Origin: Companilactobacillus mindensis DSM 14500
Lineage (GTDB): Bacteria; Bacillota; Bacilli; Lactobacillales; Lactobacillaceae
Direction: 5' to 3'
NCBI RefSeq assembly: GCF_001434275.1
Contig: NZ_AZEZ01000076.1
Location: forward strand, 1 to 45,125
DNA: 45,125 bases
This document shows, piece after piece, positions 1 to 7,303 of the stretch. Under the pieces are notes generated by a model. That model had not been told where the DNA came from. It worked only from the letters and a program-made list of their open reading frames with translations, and ran no database searches. The position numbers were made by a program, and so were the translations under genes. Within the stretch, counting starts at the first letter, position 1. Each line of letters opens with the position of its first letter.

Positions 1-57
1 TTGCTCTCACTGCGTTCCAGCGTCCACCAGAATTTCATGGAAGACGGCAGTGAACCC
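1..57. repeat. Truncated copy of structured repeat type A (right end only)
   Basis: The first 57 bases are almost identical to bases 253-308, the right end of the full type A element. The left part of this copy lies outside the window. It contains the CCACCAGAATTTC arm that closes the long stem in complete copies. Confidence 0.8.
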
Positions 58-140
58 ATAACCAAATCATATTTACTGATATTTAATAAAGAAAGCTGCC
101 TATATTAATTTCTCAAAAGCCCAAAATACTTAAACCCATT

Positions 141-308
141 AGTCTGGAATGGAATTCTGGTGGATGCTCAGCCGTGGTAGTCTCTTAGCTGGCGTATCTT
201 GCCAGTTTAGAGACAGACAAGCTTAGAGACAATTTTTAAATTGGCTCCAAGTTGCTCTCACTGCGTTCCAGCGTCCACCAGAATTTCATGGAAGACGGCA
301 GTGAACCA
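141..308 (+). repeat. Structured intergenic repeat, type A, full copy
   Basis: The element begins GTCTGGAATGGAATTCTGG and ends with the near reverse complement, CCAGAATTTCATGGAAGAC. The ends can therefore pair over about 27 positions with one 3-nt internal mismatch. Inside is a second hairpin, GTCTCTTAGCTGGC pairing with GCCAGTTTAGAGAC, and a small CAATTT/AAATTG hairpin. A second full copy lies at 2980-3147 in inverted orientation, and related type B elements lie at 3373-3511 and 9753-9892. No ORF is present. It could be a MITE or a structured RNA gene; I do not recognise it. Confidence 0.8.
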
Positions 309-332
309 ACACCAACATACCAATAAACAATT

Positions 333-989
333 TTAAATATTTTGTTCCACTGTTTCGTTGTAATAAACAATCTTAGGACTAAACTTATCACCATCAAAGT
401 GAACCTTAGTCAAAGACAGATTATTAGGTTCAATCTGATTAAGTAAAAATGGTGCATAAATGTTGACCAATGCCGTCAAAATGGCACTGTGGGTCACGAT
501 TATCACCGGTTTAGTCTCTACTTGTTTGATTTTCTCAATACCACTAGCGAACCGATCCCAGAACTGTTTGCTTGTTTCCGCCAAATGCGTTGGATCAAGT
601 TTAGCTAATTTGTCCTGCATATCGTCAAAATTCATTTCCTGAAGCGTTTCTTCAACCGACTTGCCAGAAATTTTCTTATATGTTTCCTTCTTAGATTGGC
701 CTTCAAAGCTGCCGTAAAATTGTTCCCGCAATTCGGGCATCGTGACCATTTTAAACGTCTTGCCACCGGCAGCTTTCATACCATTGTTCAATTCAGTGAC
801 CGTCTGGATCGAGCTATTCATGTCGCTGCTATAAATCGTCGGAGCGACTTCGCCTAGATTGCCTAAAGTTCTCCCCATTTTGTAAGCTTCTTCGTGACCA
901 GCTTTGGTTAGAGGAGTATCAGACCAGCCCTGCATTCTGCCAAGTTGGTTAAAGTATGTTTCTCCATTACGGATAAAGTACACATCCAT
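333..989 (-). CDS. Histidine-phosphatase-fold protein with Asn in place of the catalytic His
   Basis: This 218-residue protein belongs to the histidine phosphatase (phosphoglycerate mutase-like) superfamily, whose members transfer phosphate through a His in an N-terminal RHG motif. The fold is shown by the N-terminal motif region, the following MQGWSDTPLT segment and the second His in VTHSAIL (about residue 167). The motif reads R7-N8-G9-E10, so the phosphate-accepting His is replaced by Asn (codon AAT). Family knowledge predicts loss of normal catalysis, so it may be a pseudoenzyme or binding protein. The start at 989 is chosen because AGGAG lies 10 bases upstream; a longer in-frame extension to 1088 has no such site. 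An intrinsic terminator for the next upstream gene separates it from that gene. Confidence 0.8.
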   Translation of the reverse strand: MDVYFIRNGETYFNQLGRMQGWSDTPLTKAGHEEAYKMGRTLGNLGEVAPTIYSSDMNSSIQTVTELNNGMKAAGGKTFKMVTMPELREQFYGSFEGQSKKETYKKISGKSVEETLQEMNFDDMQDKLAKLDPTHLAETSKQFWDRFASGIEKIKQVETKPVIIVTHSAILTALVNIYAPFLLNQIEPNNLSLTKVHFDGDKFSPKIVYYNETVEQNI

Positions 990-1066
990 TTTATCAACTC
1001 CTAATTGATTGGATTCCATTAAAAGTGTAGGCTGGTCAGAAATAAAAAACAATTTTTTAAATCCTA

Positions 1067-1109
1067 CAAAAAAAGGCATCCATCCCATTTATCATGAACT
1101 GGTGCCTTT
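1067..1109 (-). terminator. Intrinsic terminator after the FGKK protein gene
   Basis: On the minus strand AAAGGCACC pairs with GGATGCCTTT (one bulge), followed by a run of seven T. It ends the XRE/FGKK transcription unit. Confidence 0.7.
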
Positions 1110-1114
1110 CATTT

Positions 1115-1690
1115 TTATACTTTTTGTTTGAATAGTTTCATTTTATTCTGAGTCTTATTTTCCAACAATTCAATCATCTGATCGACTTTAATCGCATTTT
1201 GCATATCGTTAGAAATATCCAAATCAATTGTTTTTTGATCAGTTAATTGCAATTCTACACTGTACATACTGTCCATTCGATCAATTGCTTGGTCAACCAA
1301 ATAATACCCTGCATCGATAGCACCTTCAGGACCGATACCTGCCGGTAAAGTCATTCCTTTACCCACAACGATTGCGGCCAGTTTTATTTTTGAAAAATCA
1401 ATCGTCGTTGGTTTCAATCCCCAAGGTAACAAAATTGCCTTGATCTTTTTTGCCGTTGAGCTGTAATCATAGTAACTGATTCCTTCATCAGTGATTTGCC
1501 AATAACCGTGAGTTCCATTCAGATTGATCGAGTAAAACATGACGCTGACTATAAATCCGAGCACCCCGAACAAAATACTAACGCCAATTTGATTGAATAA
1601 TAGTAAGAAACAATAACCAATGGCTCCACCAATCACCAGACTGATCACCAAAGGCATCGCATTAATCTTTTTACCAAATTTCAAATCCAT
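1115..1690 (-). CDS. FGKK-family two-TM membrane protein (paralogue 1)
   Basis: A 191-residue protein of unknown function. It begins MDLKFGKKINAMPLVISL, very like the starts of the proteins at 8194 and 8883 (FGKKVxYRPLLV). Two hydrophobic segments lie at about residues 14-32 and 36-53. A soluble domain follows, with a YWxIxxxGIxYxD motif, an AILLPW segment and a C-terminal LDIS.D motif also seen in the paralogues. The ATG at 1690 is preferred over an in-frame GTG at 1699 because the AAGGAT sequence is too close to the GTG. It lies 61 bp downstream of the XRE regulator gene and is probably co-transcribed with it. Unlike the paralogues it has a Gly-rich insert (GKGMTLPAGIGPEGA). Function unknown. 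Confidence 0.75.
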   Translation of the reverse strand: MDLKFGKKINAMPLVISLVIGGAIGYCFLLLFNQIGVSILFGVLGFIVSVMFYSINLNGTHGYWQITDEGISYYDYSSTAKKIKAILLPWGLKPTTIDFSKIKLAAIVVGKGMTLPAGIGPEGAIDAGYYLVDQAIDRMDSMYSVELQLTDQKTIDLDISNDMQNAIKVDQMIELLENKTQNKMKLFKQKV

Positions 1691-1751
1691 ATCAATCACT
1701 ATCCTTAGATTTTCGATTTATTATCAATATAATTGTAGCGCTTTCATCGAA

Positions 1752-2624
1752 TTAAGACTGCTTTGGTACTTGCAAATTTTTTTCATCCCTTAACTCATAA
1801 AGACGATTGACTAATTTAATATCTCGATCCATAACCAATTGGGTGATACCTTGTTGGTCAATAAATTCTAAGTTTTTTCGTTTTAGAAAGAGGATAATCG
1901 TTGGCAACATTTGACGTTCAAGCGTTTTGTGCCAATAAAAATCCTTCAAATTCAAATAAATCATTTTGTCATCCACAGTAGTAATTTGAAAGTAAAATGG
2001 TTCCACTATCATTTGAGCAGCATTCCCCGAATTAGGACCCAAGGATAAAGATTTACTAGGTTGGTATTCAAATAGATCCACTTTAATTTCAATTTTTTTA
2101 ATCTCTTTATACGTCACGAATTCAGTCTTACGCATACGAAAGAGTGCCAACAGTGGCAAGTACATATTACCAATGAATCCGTAAACCTTTTGACTATTAG
2201 GCACATATCTGATTCCCGTCTTTTCCAAGGTCCAGTAATTATAATACCGTTTATAATCGAATGGATAAAAGTTAACAATAGCCATATACATGAGCAGTGC
2301 TGCTATCAATCCATACCAAAATCTACCTAAGAATCCGACCGTCAAACCCAACAAGACAAAGAATCCTAAAATAATTGCGGCTGCCTTGCTCTGCGGCTTG
2401 CCATAGTTGAATGGAAAATGTAAGTACGGCTCCCCAGTGATCAACTCATCCAAAGAAATATCCAACAAGCCACTCAAAGAAATCAAATTATCGATACTTG
2501 GCAAATTCTCACCAGTTTCCCATTTGGAAATCGACTGCCGCGAGATGTTCAAAGCTGTTGCTAGTTGTTCTTGTGATAAATTATTCTTTCTACGATATTT
2601 AACAATATTATCGGCCAAATTCAT
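1752..2624 (-). CDS. XRE-family regulator fused to an FGKK-like membrane domain
   Basis: A 290-residue protein. Residues about 5-60 form a Cro/C1-type helix-turn-helix (LSQEQLATALNISRQSISKWETGENLPSIDNLISLS), which is a DNA-binding domain. Two hydrophobic segments follow at about 83-120. The C-terminal region has the same order of motifs as the neighbouring FGKK proteins: YWTLEKTGIRY, a hydrophobic LPLLALF segment, an I-K-K-I-E-I strand and a DDKMIYLNL segment. It is therefore a membrane-tethered regulator whose non-DNA-binding half looks paralogous to its neighbours. The start at 2624 is chosen because GAGGGG lies 10 bases upstream; the ATG at 2633 abuts that site. Autoregulation through the motif at 2681-2701 is inferred. 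Confidence 0.85.
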   Translation of the reverse strand: MNLADNIVKYRRKNNLSQEQLATALNISRQSISKWETGENLPSIDNLISLSGLLDISLDELITGEPYLHFPFNYGKPQSKAAAIILGFFVLLGLTVGFLGRFWYGLIAALLMYMAIVNFYPFDYKRYYNYWTLEKTGIRYVPNSQKVYGFIGNMYLPLLALFRMRKTEFVTYKEIKKIEIKVDLFEYQPSKSLSLGPNSGNAAQMIVEPFYFQITTVDDKMIYLNLKDFYWHKTLERQMLPTIILFLKRKNLEFIDQQGITQLVMDRDIKLVNRLYELRDEKNLQVPKQS

Positions 2625-2680
2625 AAGTTTCATCCCCTCTTAACTACTTAAATTATAAGTACTAAGCCGATATTTTTGCA

Positions 2681-2701
2681 CGCACTTATCAGTTGCAACG
2701 T
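2681..2701 (-). promoter_or_regulatory. Candidate XRE operator upstream of the XRE gene
   Basis: On the minus strand the sequence reads TTGCAAC-N3-TAAGTGCGTGC. The same string, with a different 3-base insert, occurs on the plus strand at 8088-8108, upstream of an FGKK gene, and both are followed by a CGGC. A TATAAT-like -10 lies downstream here. Two matching sites next to functionally linked genes suggest the operator of the XRE regulator. Inference from two sites only. Confidence 0.5.
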
Positions 2702-2711
2702 TATATAACGG

Positions 2712-2897
2712 TTACTTCAATAACCAAGCACCCCACACTAACAAAATAATACCTATGATCAAGGATATATAAACACCAACAAAGACATATGGTTGCGGAT
2801 TTTTAACGTTTTTTTTGATATTATTATTCATCACTCGAGCCGTATTGATTTGTAAGATTCCTATTACAATCAGTCCAAGTCCAAAAATCAAATTCAT
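2712..2897 (-). CDS. Small two-TM membrane protein
   Basis: A 61-residue protein with two hydrophobic helices (about residues 2-17 and 37-59) separated by a basic loop rich in Asn and Lys. I do not recognise a family. The start at 2897 (MNLIFGLGL) is chosen because AAGAAG lies about 9 bases upstream; the ATG at 2915 has no site. It resembles in size and layout the protein at 3892-4095, and both sit beside immunity or regulator genes. Such small membrane proteins accompany bacteriocin immunity genes in lactobacilli, but no function can be assigned from sequence. Confidence 0.6.
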   Translation of the reverse strand: MNLIFGLGLIVIGILQINTARVMNNNIKKNVKNPQPYVFVGVYISLIIGIILLVWGAWLLK

Positions 2898-2979
2898 CGT
2901 ATCAACTTCTTTCATTTAATTTAAAGATAACACTCTAAATTAAGGGTTGTTGAGTATTTGTTTGTTTATTTGTTTACTG

Positions 2980-3147
2980 TTCACTGCCGTCTTCCATGAA
3001 ATTCTGGTGGATTGCTGGAACGCTGTGAGAGCAACTTGGAGCCAATTCTGTGAATTGTCTTCAAGCTTGTCTGTCTCTAACTGGCAGAGAAACGCCAGCT
3101 AAGAGACTCCACGGCTGAGCATCCACCAGAATTCCATTCCAGACTAG
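2980..3147 (-). repeat. Structured intergenic repeat, type A, full copy (inverted)
   Basis: This is the reverse complement of the element at 141-308, with scattered changes. The GTCTCTTAGCTGGC/GCCAGTTAGAGAC hairpin is kept. The small hairpin has a changed loop (CAATT-cacag-AATTG) but keeps its stem. Together with 141-308 it brackets the phosphatase/FGKK/XRE module in inverted orientation. It joins the linker, hairpin and type B element that continue to 3511. Confidence 0.8.
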
Positions 3148-3372
3148 ATGGTTTAAGGATTTTGGGATTTTGGGTTTTTAGATATTAATATCAACAATTT
3201 TATTGAATATTTATCAGTAAAAATTTAAATTACACAAGAAAGACCGTAACTCTTAATTAACTTAGGAATTACGGTCTTCTTATATGTATATTTAAAACTA
3301 CATTTATATTACTAATAATCTTTACTCAAATATTATATATCCCAACTAAACAACGAAAACCCTAGCCTGGAG
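3148..3372. repeat. Linker with hairpin, duplicated at 9530-9752
   Basis: This AT-rich stretch without a gene is repeated, with substitutions and small indels, at about 9530-9752. It contains a hairpin at 3240-3278 (AAGACCGTAA/TTACGGTCTT around the 13-base loop TTAATTAACTTAG). In the other copy the loop is identical but the stem reads AAAGCCGTAA/TTACGGCTTT, so two base pairs changed on both sides. T-tracts beside it are poor, so it is not a clear terminator. Confidence 0.7.
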
Positions 3373-3511
3373 AGCAAAAGCTGATGGGCTCAGTAGTGGT
3401 TTAATCTTAGTCAGCGTACCTTGCTGGCTTAGATTACTGCCGAGCTTGAAGACAATTTTTAAATTGGCTCCAAGTCGTGCTCACTACGTTCCAGCCCAAT
3501 CAGCTTTTGAT
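3373..3511 (+). repeat. Structured intergenic repeat, type B (copy 1)
   Basis: The ends AGCAAAAGCTGATGGGCT and AGCCCAATCAGCTTTTGAT can pair. Inside, TAATCTTAGTCAGC pairs with GCTGGCTTAGATTA over 13 of 14 positions (3402-3436), and GTAGTG pairs with CACTAC. The core (GACAATTTTTAAATTGGCTCCAAG and TACGTTCCAGC) is shared with type A, but the closing stem is unrelated in sequence. A second copy lies at 9753-9892. Confidence 0.8.
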
Positions 3512-3540
3512 CGGAAGGCGGCATCCTTCAACAACCCCTT

Positions 3541-3879
3541 TTATCTAACTGGCATATTTTCAAACATCCCGTAAAATTGCGATTTATCGACTGAGTTTCC
3601 ACGATAAATACCGTTCCATCCGGCACGTTTAGCAATATCGCCCAATTCGATCAAATCATTTTCGGCTTTTTTCGACAAATTGATATTACTAAATCCTACG
3701 ATGTAAATATAATTTACCATTCGGTTCAACAAAGCTTCTTTATTCTTAGTTTGATCGATTTTTGAATAAACTTGTACCAAAACATCAGTAATATCCAACA
3801 AAGCTGAGTTTTTATTTGATTGTTGCATCAATTCATTATATAAATCGTGAATGTATTGTTTTGTTAATTCGATATCCAT
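3541..3879 (-). CDS. Putative bacteriocin immunity protein
   Basis: A 112-residue, mostly helical, soluble protein. Size, helix content and the C-terminal DKSQFYGMFENMP segment resemble EntA-type bacteriocin immunity proteins, which protect the cell from class II bacteriocins at the mannose-PTS. AAGGAGAG lies 7 bases before the ATG at 3879. It is the second gene of a two-gene unit, starting 12 bp after the small membrane protein gene at 3892-4095. The unit is preceded by TTCARGATA-type direct repeats at 4161-4190, so it is probably controlled by the LytTR regulator. The family assignment rests on general resemblance and is moderate. Confidence 0.55.
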   Translation of the reverse strand: MDIELTKQYIHDLYNELMQQSNKNSALLDITDVLVQVYSKIDQTKNKEALLNRMVNYIYIVGFSNINLSKKAENDLIELGDIAKRAGWNGIYRGNSVDKSQFYGMFENMPVR

Positions 3880-3891
3880 ACTTATCTCTCC

Positions 3892-4095
3892 TTAAATCTT
3901 CATAAACATAGCCAATATGCCTAAAATCAACATTCCTAATCCAAAGGCAAAACTGTACCAAACTGTCAAAGCAGAAAAACTAGACGTCGTTTTGTTACCG
4001 TGATGCTGGATCACTTTGACATATTTATATGAATTTACCATTTGATATATTCCAAATAGAACCGCTAAAACACCAATAAGAATTTCCCATTTCAT
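3892..4095 (-). CDS. Small two-TM membrane protein
   Basis: A 67-residue protein with hydrophobic helices at about residues 3-20 and 45-65 and a basic, His-containing loop between them. No family recognised. GGGAG lies upstream of the ATG at 4095. It is the first gene of a unit with the putative immunity gene at 3541-3879, and its promoter region carries the 21-bp-period direct repeats of the LytTR regulon. A role in bacteriocin immunity or in signalling is plausible from context only. Layout is similar to the protein at 2712-2897. Confidence 0.65.
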   Translation of the reverse strand: MKWEILIGVLAVLFGIYQMVNSYKYVKVIQHHGNKTTSSFSALTVWYSFAFGLGMLILGILAMFMKI

Positions 4096-4160
4096 GCTAA
4101 ACGCTCCCTTTCAATATCCTGACTTTAAGATAGCATCTTCCTAGATGACTAGATTCAAGA

Positions 4161-4190
4161 TATCTTGAATGGCTATTTTTCATTCCTGAA
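4161..4190 (-). promoter_or_regulatory. Candidate LytTR operator of the 4095-3541 unit
   Basis: On the minus strand the sites read TTCAGGAAT, 12 bases, TTCAAGATA. This is the direct-repeat geometry (21-bp period) known for AgrA/PlnC-type LytTR regulators. The second site is also the left half of the palindrome ATTCAAGATATCTTGAAT (4153-4170). Confidence 0.65.
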
Positions 4191-4193
4191 TCA

Positions 4194-4502
4194 TTAGAAC
4201 CAAACCGTACCACCGAGCATGGATGCCAAAGCAATCCCGTCATACTTAGCTTCTTTGCCCTTAGATAAGTAATACAGATCCATAACTGACTTAGGAAAAT
4301 CAGTTTTATTTGCTAAATACTTCAGTGTGATTTCCTTGCACAGGCGTGATGACAAAAGATCGACATCTCCACTCTTTTGCAGATCCGTTGCACATTTCAA
4401 AATCATCTGTTTCAAATCAGGACGTTTATTGATTGCAGGATCCGCATATGCTTTGGACAATAGGTCCATCATCTCTTGAACTTTTTCGGCATTCTTTTTC
4501 AT
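4194..4502 (-). CDS. Bacteriocin immunity protein, EntA-type
   Basis: A 102-residue protein resembling the enterocin A immunity family: an N-terminal helix, a DPAINKRPDLKQMILK segment, a long helical core (DLLSSRLCKEITLKYL) and a DLYYLSK...YDGIALASMLGG end. Members are cytosolic four-helix bundles that protect against class IIa bacteriocins acting on the mannose PTS. GGAGGT lies about 8 bases upstream of the ATG. The gene is divergent from the kinase operon, and the shared intergenic region holds two separate pairs of direct repeats, one for each direction. No bacteriocin gene is adjacent. Confidence 0.75.
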   Translation of the reverse strand: MKKNAEKVQEMMDLLSKAYADPAINKRPDLKQMILKCATDLQKSGDVDLLSSRLCKEITLKYLANKTDFPKSVMDLYYLSKGKEAKYDGIALASMLGGTVWF

Positions 4503-4576
4503 AACTCAATACCTCCAACTAATAAGTTTTCTAACACTTAAAGCGTAATCCTCTTTAAAACAGTTTTTGAAAGGAT

Positions 4577-4606
4577 ATCTTGAAACGCGACTTTTTTATT
4601 CTTGAA
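4577..4606 (-). promoter_or_regulatory. Candidate LytTR operator of the immunity gene at 4502
   Basis: On the minus strand the sites read TTCAAGAAT, 12 bases, TTTCAAGAT, a 21-bp-period direct repeat. It ends 7 bp before the plus-strand pair for the kinase operon. Confidence 0.65.
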
Positions 4607-4613
4607 TCGACAC

Positions 4614-4643
4614 TTCAAGATAAAATTCTGCTAGTTTCATGAC
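4614..4643 (+). promoter_or_regulatory. Candidate LytTR operator of the kinase operon
   Basis: TTCAAGATA at 4614-4622 and TTTCATGAC at 4635-4643 are separated by 12 bases. TATTAT at 4654-4659 is a possible -10. This suggests positive autoregulation of the two kinases and the response regulator, as is known for agr and pln systems. Confidence 0.6.
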
Positions 4644-4714
4644 ATCCTTTTTTTATTATTTCAATATATGTAATAATTAATATATCGAAACAATTTAAAT
4701 CTGGGGGGATAAAA

Positions 4715-6010
4715 ATGGTTACTGTTGGTTTGGGAATCTACGCTGTTGGTCAATTTTTGGCCTGGATTCTAACCTTTTATATCTTCCAAATGATTTATAA
4801 GACTCATAAATTTGGTTTATTAGGAATCATGCTGATAATCGCTAACTTAGCCGATTTTTTTGCCGGCGACTTTTCCTATCCAATCATTGCTTTGACTCTT
4901 TATTTAATTTTTAACCGTCAAAAAAAACTAAATTTATATTTATTAAACAGTATTATTTTGACCTTATTGATAAAACTCATCATTGGCATCGTTGCCAACA
5001 CTTTGATTATTTTCTTCTATAACTATCACATCAATACTGGAAACATTTTGGGCGGTGTTCTCTTCGTTGGCAGTAATTTCTTTATTAAATTGATCATTTC
5101 GTTATTATTCATTTTTTGTTATAAATACTTCGATCTCGGGGAAAAATTCAACATCCAAACATCATCGCTTTTCAGTCTGTTGATCGGTTATTTATTCGTC
5201 GTCATCTACGCCTTTATGAATATCGTTCAACACTATAAAGCTTACTCGGACTTAATTTCCGGTATCTTGCTCTTTATTTTGATTCAATGTACTTTCATCA
5301 TGATTGTCTTTTTAAAGGGTAACCAGACGCAAAAAGAAACTTACACACGTGAGTTAACTCGGGAACAGTTGAATAACCTCAAAATGTACACCGACCAACT
5401 CGAACACGACCAAATCAAATTACGCAGTTTTGAACAAAATTATAAAGGTACTATCAAGAAATTACGTTCCATTGCTCAGGCAAAAGATTACGCCAAAATG
5501 AAAACTTCCTTGGGGACATTGGAAGATTATTCCAATAGTTACTTCGACAATATCTCTATGCAATTGTTCAAAGATCTCAATAACGTGGTGAATCCTTATC
5601 TCAAAAGCTTATTGATCAGTAAATTAACCTTGATTAATCAAAATAAAATCGACTGCCACTTTGAATGTCGTGATGTGGTAAACGAAATTGCCATCAATAT
5701 TTTTGACTTAGTTAGATTGTTGGGAATCTCGATCGACAATGCCATCGAAGCTACCAAAGGCCAAAAGAACGGGCAAATTCAAATTGCTTTAGTCCAAGAA
5801 ACTACTCAACTGTCGATCATCATCAACAATACGACTTCTGAAAAAACCGATATCAACGAAATGATGCAAGAAGGTTTCACTACCAAGCAACATCACACCG
5901 GTTGGGGAATGGTCAATGTTCAAGACATCAAACGCAAATATCCCAATCTCTTCGTTCAATATCGTAAAAATGACAAGTGGTTCAATCTCAATATCGTCAT
6001 CATCAAATAA
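4715..6010 (+). CDS. AgrC-like sensor kinase lacking the phosphoacceptor His (kinase 1)
   Basis: A 431-residue protein with about six membrane helices in residues 1-200, typical of peptide-pheromone receptors of the AgrC/PlnB class. A coiled linker (205-235) and a GHKL-type catalytic domain follow. At the site where AgrC-type kinases and the neighbouring kinase have F-x-H-D-Y-K-N, this protein has F239-E-Q241-N-Y-K-G. The phosphoacceptor His and the following Asp are therefore replaced by Gln and Asn. The ATP-binding half is well kept: the N-box IDNAIEA (about 340-346) and the lid EGFTTK....GWGM (about 386-399). It could phosphorylate a partner but not itself. GGGGGG lies upstream of the start. 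First gene of a three-gene operon; kinase 2 starts 18 bp later. Confidence 0.85.
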   Translation: MVTVGLGIYAVGQFLAWILTFYIFQMIYKTHKFGLLGIMLIIANLADFFAGDFSYPIIALTLYLIFNRQKKLNLYLLNSIILTLLIKLIIGIVANTLIIFFYNYHINTGNILGGVLFVGSNFFIKLIISLLFIFCYKYFDLGEKFNIQTSSLFSLLIGYLFVVIYAFMNIVQHYKAYSDLISGILLFILIQCTFIMIVFLKGNQTQKETYTRELTREQLNNLKMYTDQLEHDQIKLRSFEQNYKGTIKKLRSIAQAKDYAKMKTSLGTLEDYSNSYFDNISMQLFKDLNNVVNPYLKSLLISKLTLINQNKIDCHFECRDVVNEIAINIFDLVRLLGISIDNAIEATKGQKNGQIQIALVQETTQLSIIINNTTSEKTDINEMMQEGFTTKQHHTGWGMVNVQDIKRKYPNLFVQYRKNDKWFNLNIVIIK

Positions 6011-6028
6011 TTAGGGGGCATCACAACA

Positions 6029-7300
6029 TTGGCAAATTCAGGGCCATTTCTCATGCGGATAATTCTCACCTGGCTGATTTTTTATTACGTTTTGAATTTG
6101 ATCTATCAACCAGACACCATCTCTTTGCAACGTAAATCGATCACCATGATCAGTCTGTATTTTATCTCCGTCATTTTGAACATTCTCTTACATGGCTACT
6201 CGTACTTGCCAATTCTTTTGCTTATTTATGGAAGTTTCCAAACTGGCCGTCAAATCAATTATTATTTGCTCAATACCGTCCTGTTAAGCTTCCTGTTAAA
6301 ATTTCTCTCTGTGATCATTCCCACTCGACTACTTGCCCCATTCTTTGATTCTTCCGAAATACATTCGTATTACTTTATTTTAGTTATCTTATTCTTCCAA
6401 TTTTTAGGTTCATTTCTATTCATTTATCTTTACAAATTTTTCAATCTTGACCGCCAATTCAAATATCAAGATTCAGCAATGACTAGCGTTTTATTAGGCT
6501 ACTTTTATATCGTTTTGTACGCCACAATGTTGTTCGTTCGCCAATTCAGAACTTATATAAATTTGGTGACCGGAATTTTGGTTTTTGTTTTGATCCAGTG
6601 TATTTTTATTATTTTCATTTTCGTTCGTCAACGACACCTCAGAGATCGTGTTTACCAAGATAAATTTTCTGAGGAACAAGTCAAAAACCTAAAGATTTAC
6701 ACCGATCAGCTGGAAAAAGACCAATTAAAATTACGTCACTTTAAACACGATTATAAAAACTTGCTTTTCAGCCTAAAAACGGTTGCCGATGAACAAGATT
6801 ACGATGCCATGAATCAAGCCTTGGATAATCTAGAAAATTATTCTGATGATTATCTCAATAATTTATCCATGGAATTATATAAAGATTTAAATAACGTCAA
6901 GAATCCTTATCTCAAAAGTCTCTTTATCAACAAGTTGAACGTCATCAATCAAAACAATATTATTTGTCACTTCCACTGTCGCAAAGAATTGACTGAAACG
7001 CCCATCAATATTTTTGATTTGGTCAAACTACTCAATCAAGCCATCGATAATGCCGTCGAATATACGAAAAGCCAAGAACACAGCGAAATTCAACTGGCTA
7101 TCACTCAAGAAAATCAGCGATTAGCTTTTATCATCAACAATACCGTCTCCAAAGTTCCGACTACAAAAAAAGAAACCGACGGTTTGGATCTATTGCATAT
7201 CAAAGATTTAAAGAAGAAGTATTCCAATATTTTTATCCAATACAGTAAAAACACTAAGTGGTTCAGATTCCACATCACGTTAATTACTAAAGGAGCGTAA
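6029..7300 (+). CDS. AgrC-like sensor kinase with His but eroded ATP lid (kinase 2)
   Basis: A 423-residue paralogue of the preceding kinase, with about six N-terminal membrane helices and the same linker. It keeps the phosphoacceptor motif F238-K-H240-D-Y-K-N. The N-box is present (AIDNAVE, about 338-344), but the ATP lid is shortened by several residues and the G-x-G-L motif reads G385-L-D387-L. ATP hydrolysis or transfer may therefore be weak. The start is TTG at 6029, supported by AGGGGG 11 bases upstream; the first ATG lies 24 bases further on and is poorly placed. The ATG of the response regulator follows 3 bp after the stop. The pair suggests a heterodimer in which kinase 1 supplies ATP binding and kinase 2 the His; this is inference. 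Confidence 0.85.
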   Translation: MANSGPFLMRIILTWLIFYYVLNLIYQPDTISLQRKSITMISLYFISVILNILLHGYSYLPILLLIYGSFQTGRQINYYLLNTVLLSFLLKFLSVIIPTRLLAPFFDSSEIHSYYFILVILFFQFLGSFLFIYLYKFFNLDRQFKYQDSAMTSVLLGYFYIVLYATMLFVRQFRTYINLVTGILVFVLIQCIFIIFIFVRQRHLRDRVYQDKFSEEQVKNLKIYTDQLEKDQLKLRHFKHDYKNLLFSLKTVADEQDYDAMNQALDNLENYSDDYLNNLSMELYKDLNNVKNPYLKSLFINKLNVINQNNIICHFHCRKELTETPINIFDLVKLLNQAIDNAVEYTKSQEHSEIQLAITQENQRLAFIINNTVSKVPTTKKETDGLDLLHIKDLKKKYSNIFIQYSKNTKWFRFHITLITKGA

Positions 7301-7303
7301 CTC

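Noticed and set aside
990-1088. Longer start (1088) for the phosphatase-like protein
   Set aside because: The extension is not conserved-looking, overlaps a terminator and lacks a ribosome site, while AGGAG fits the start at 989.
1-3147. Type A repeats as an insertion sequence
   Set aside because: They are too short and contain no transposase frame. A MITE or structured RNA is possible, but an autonomous IS is not.
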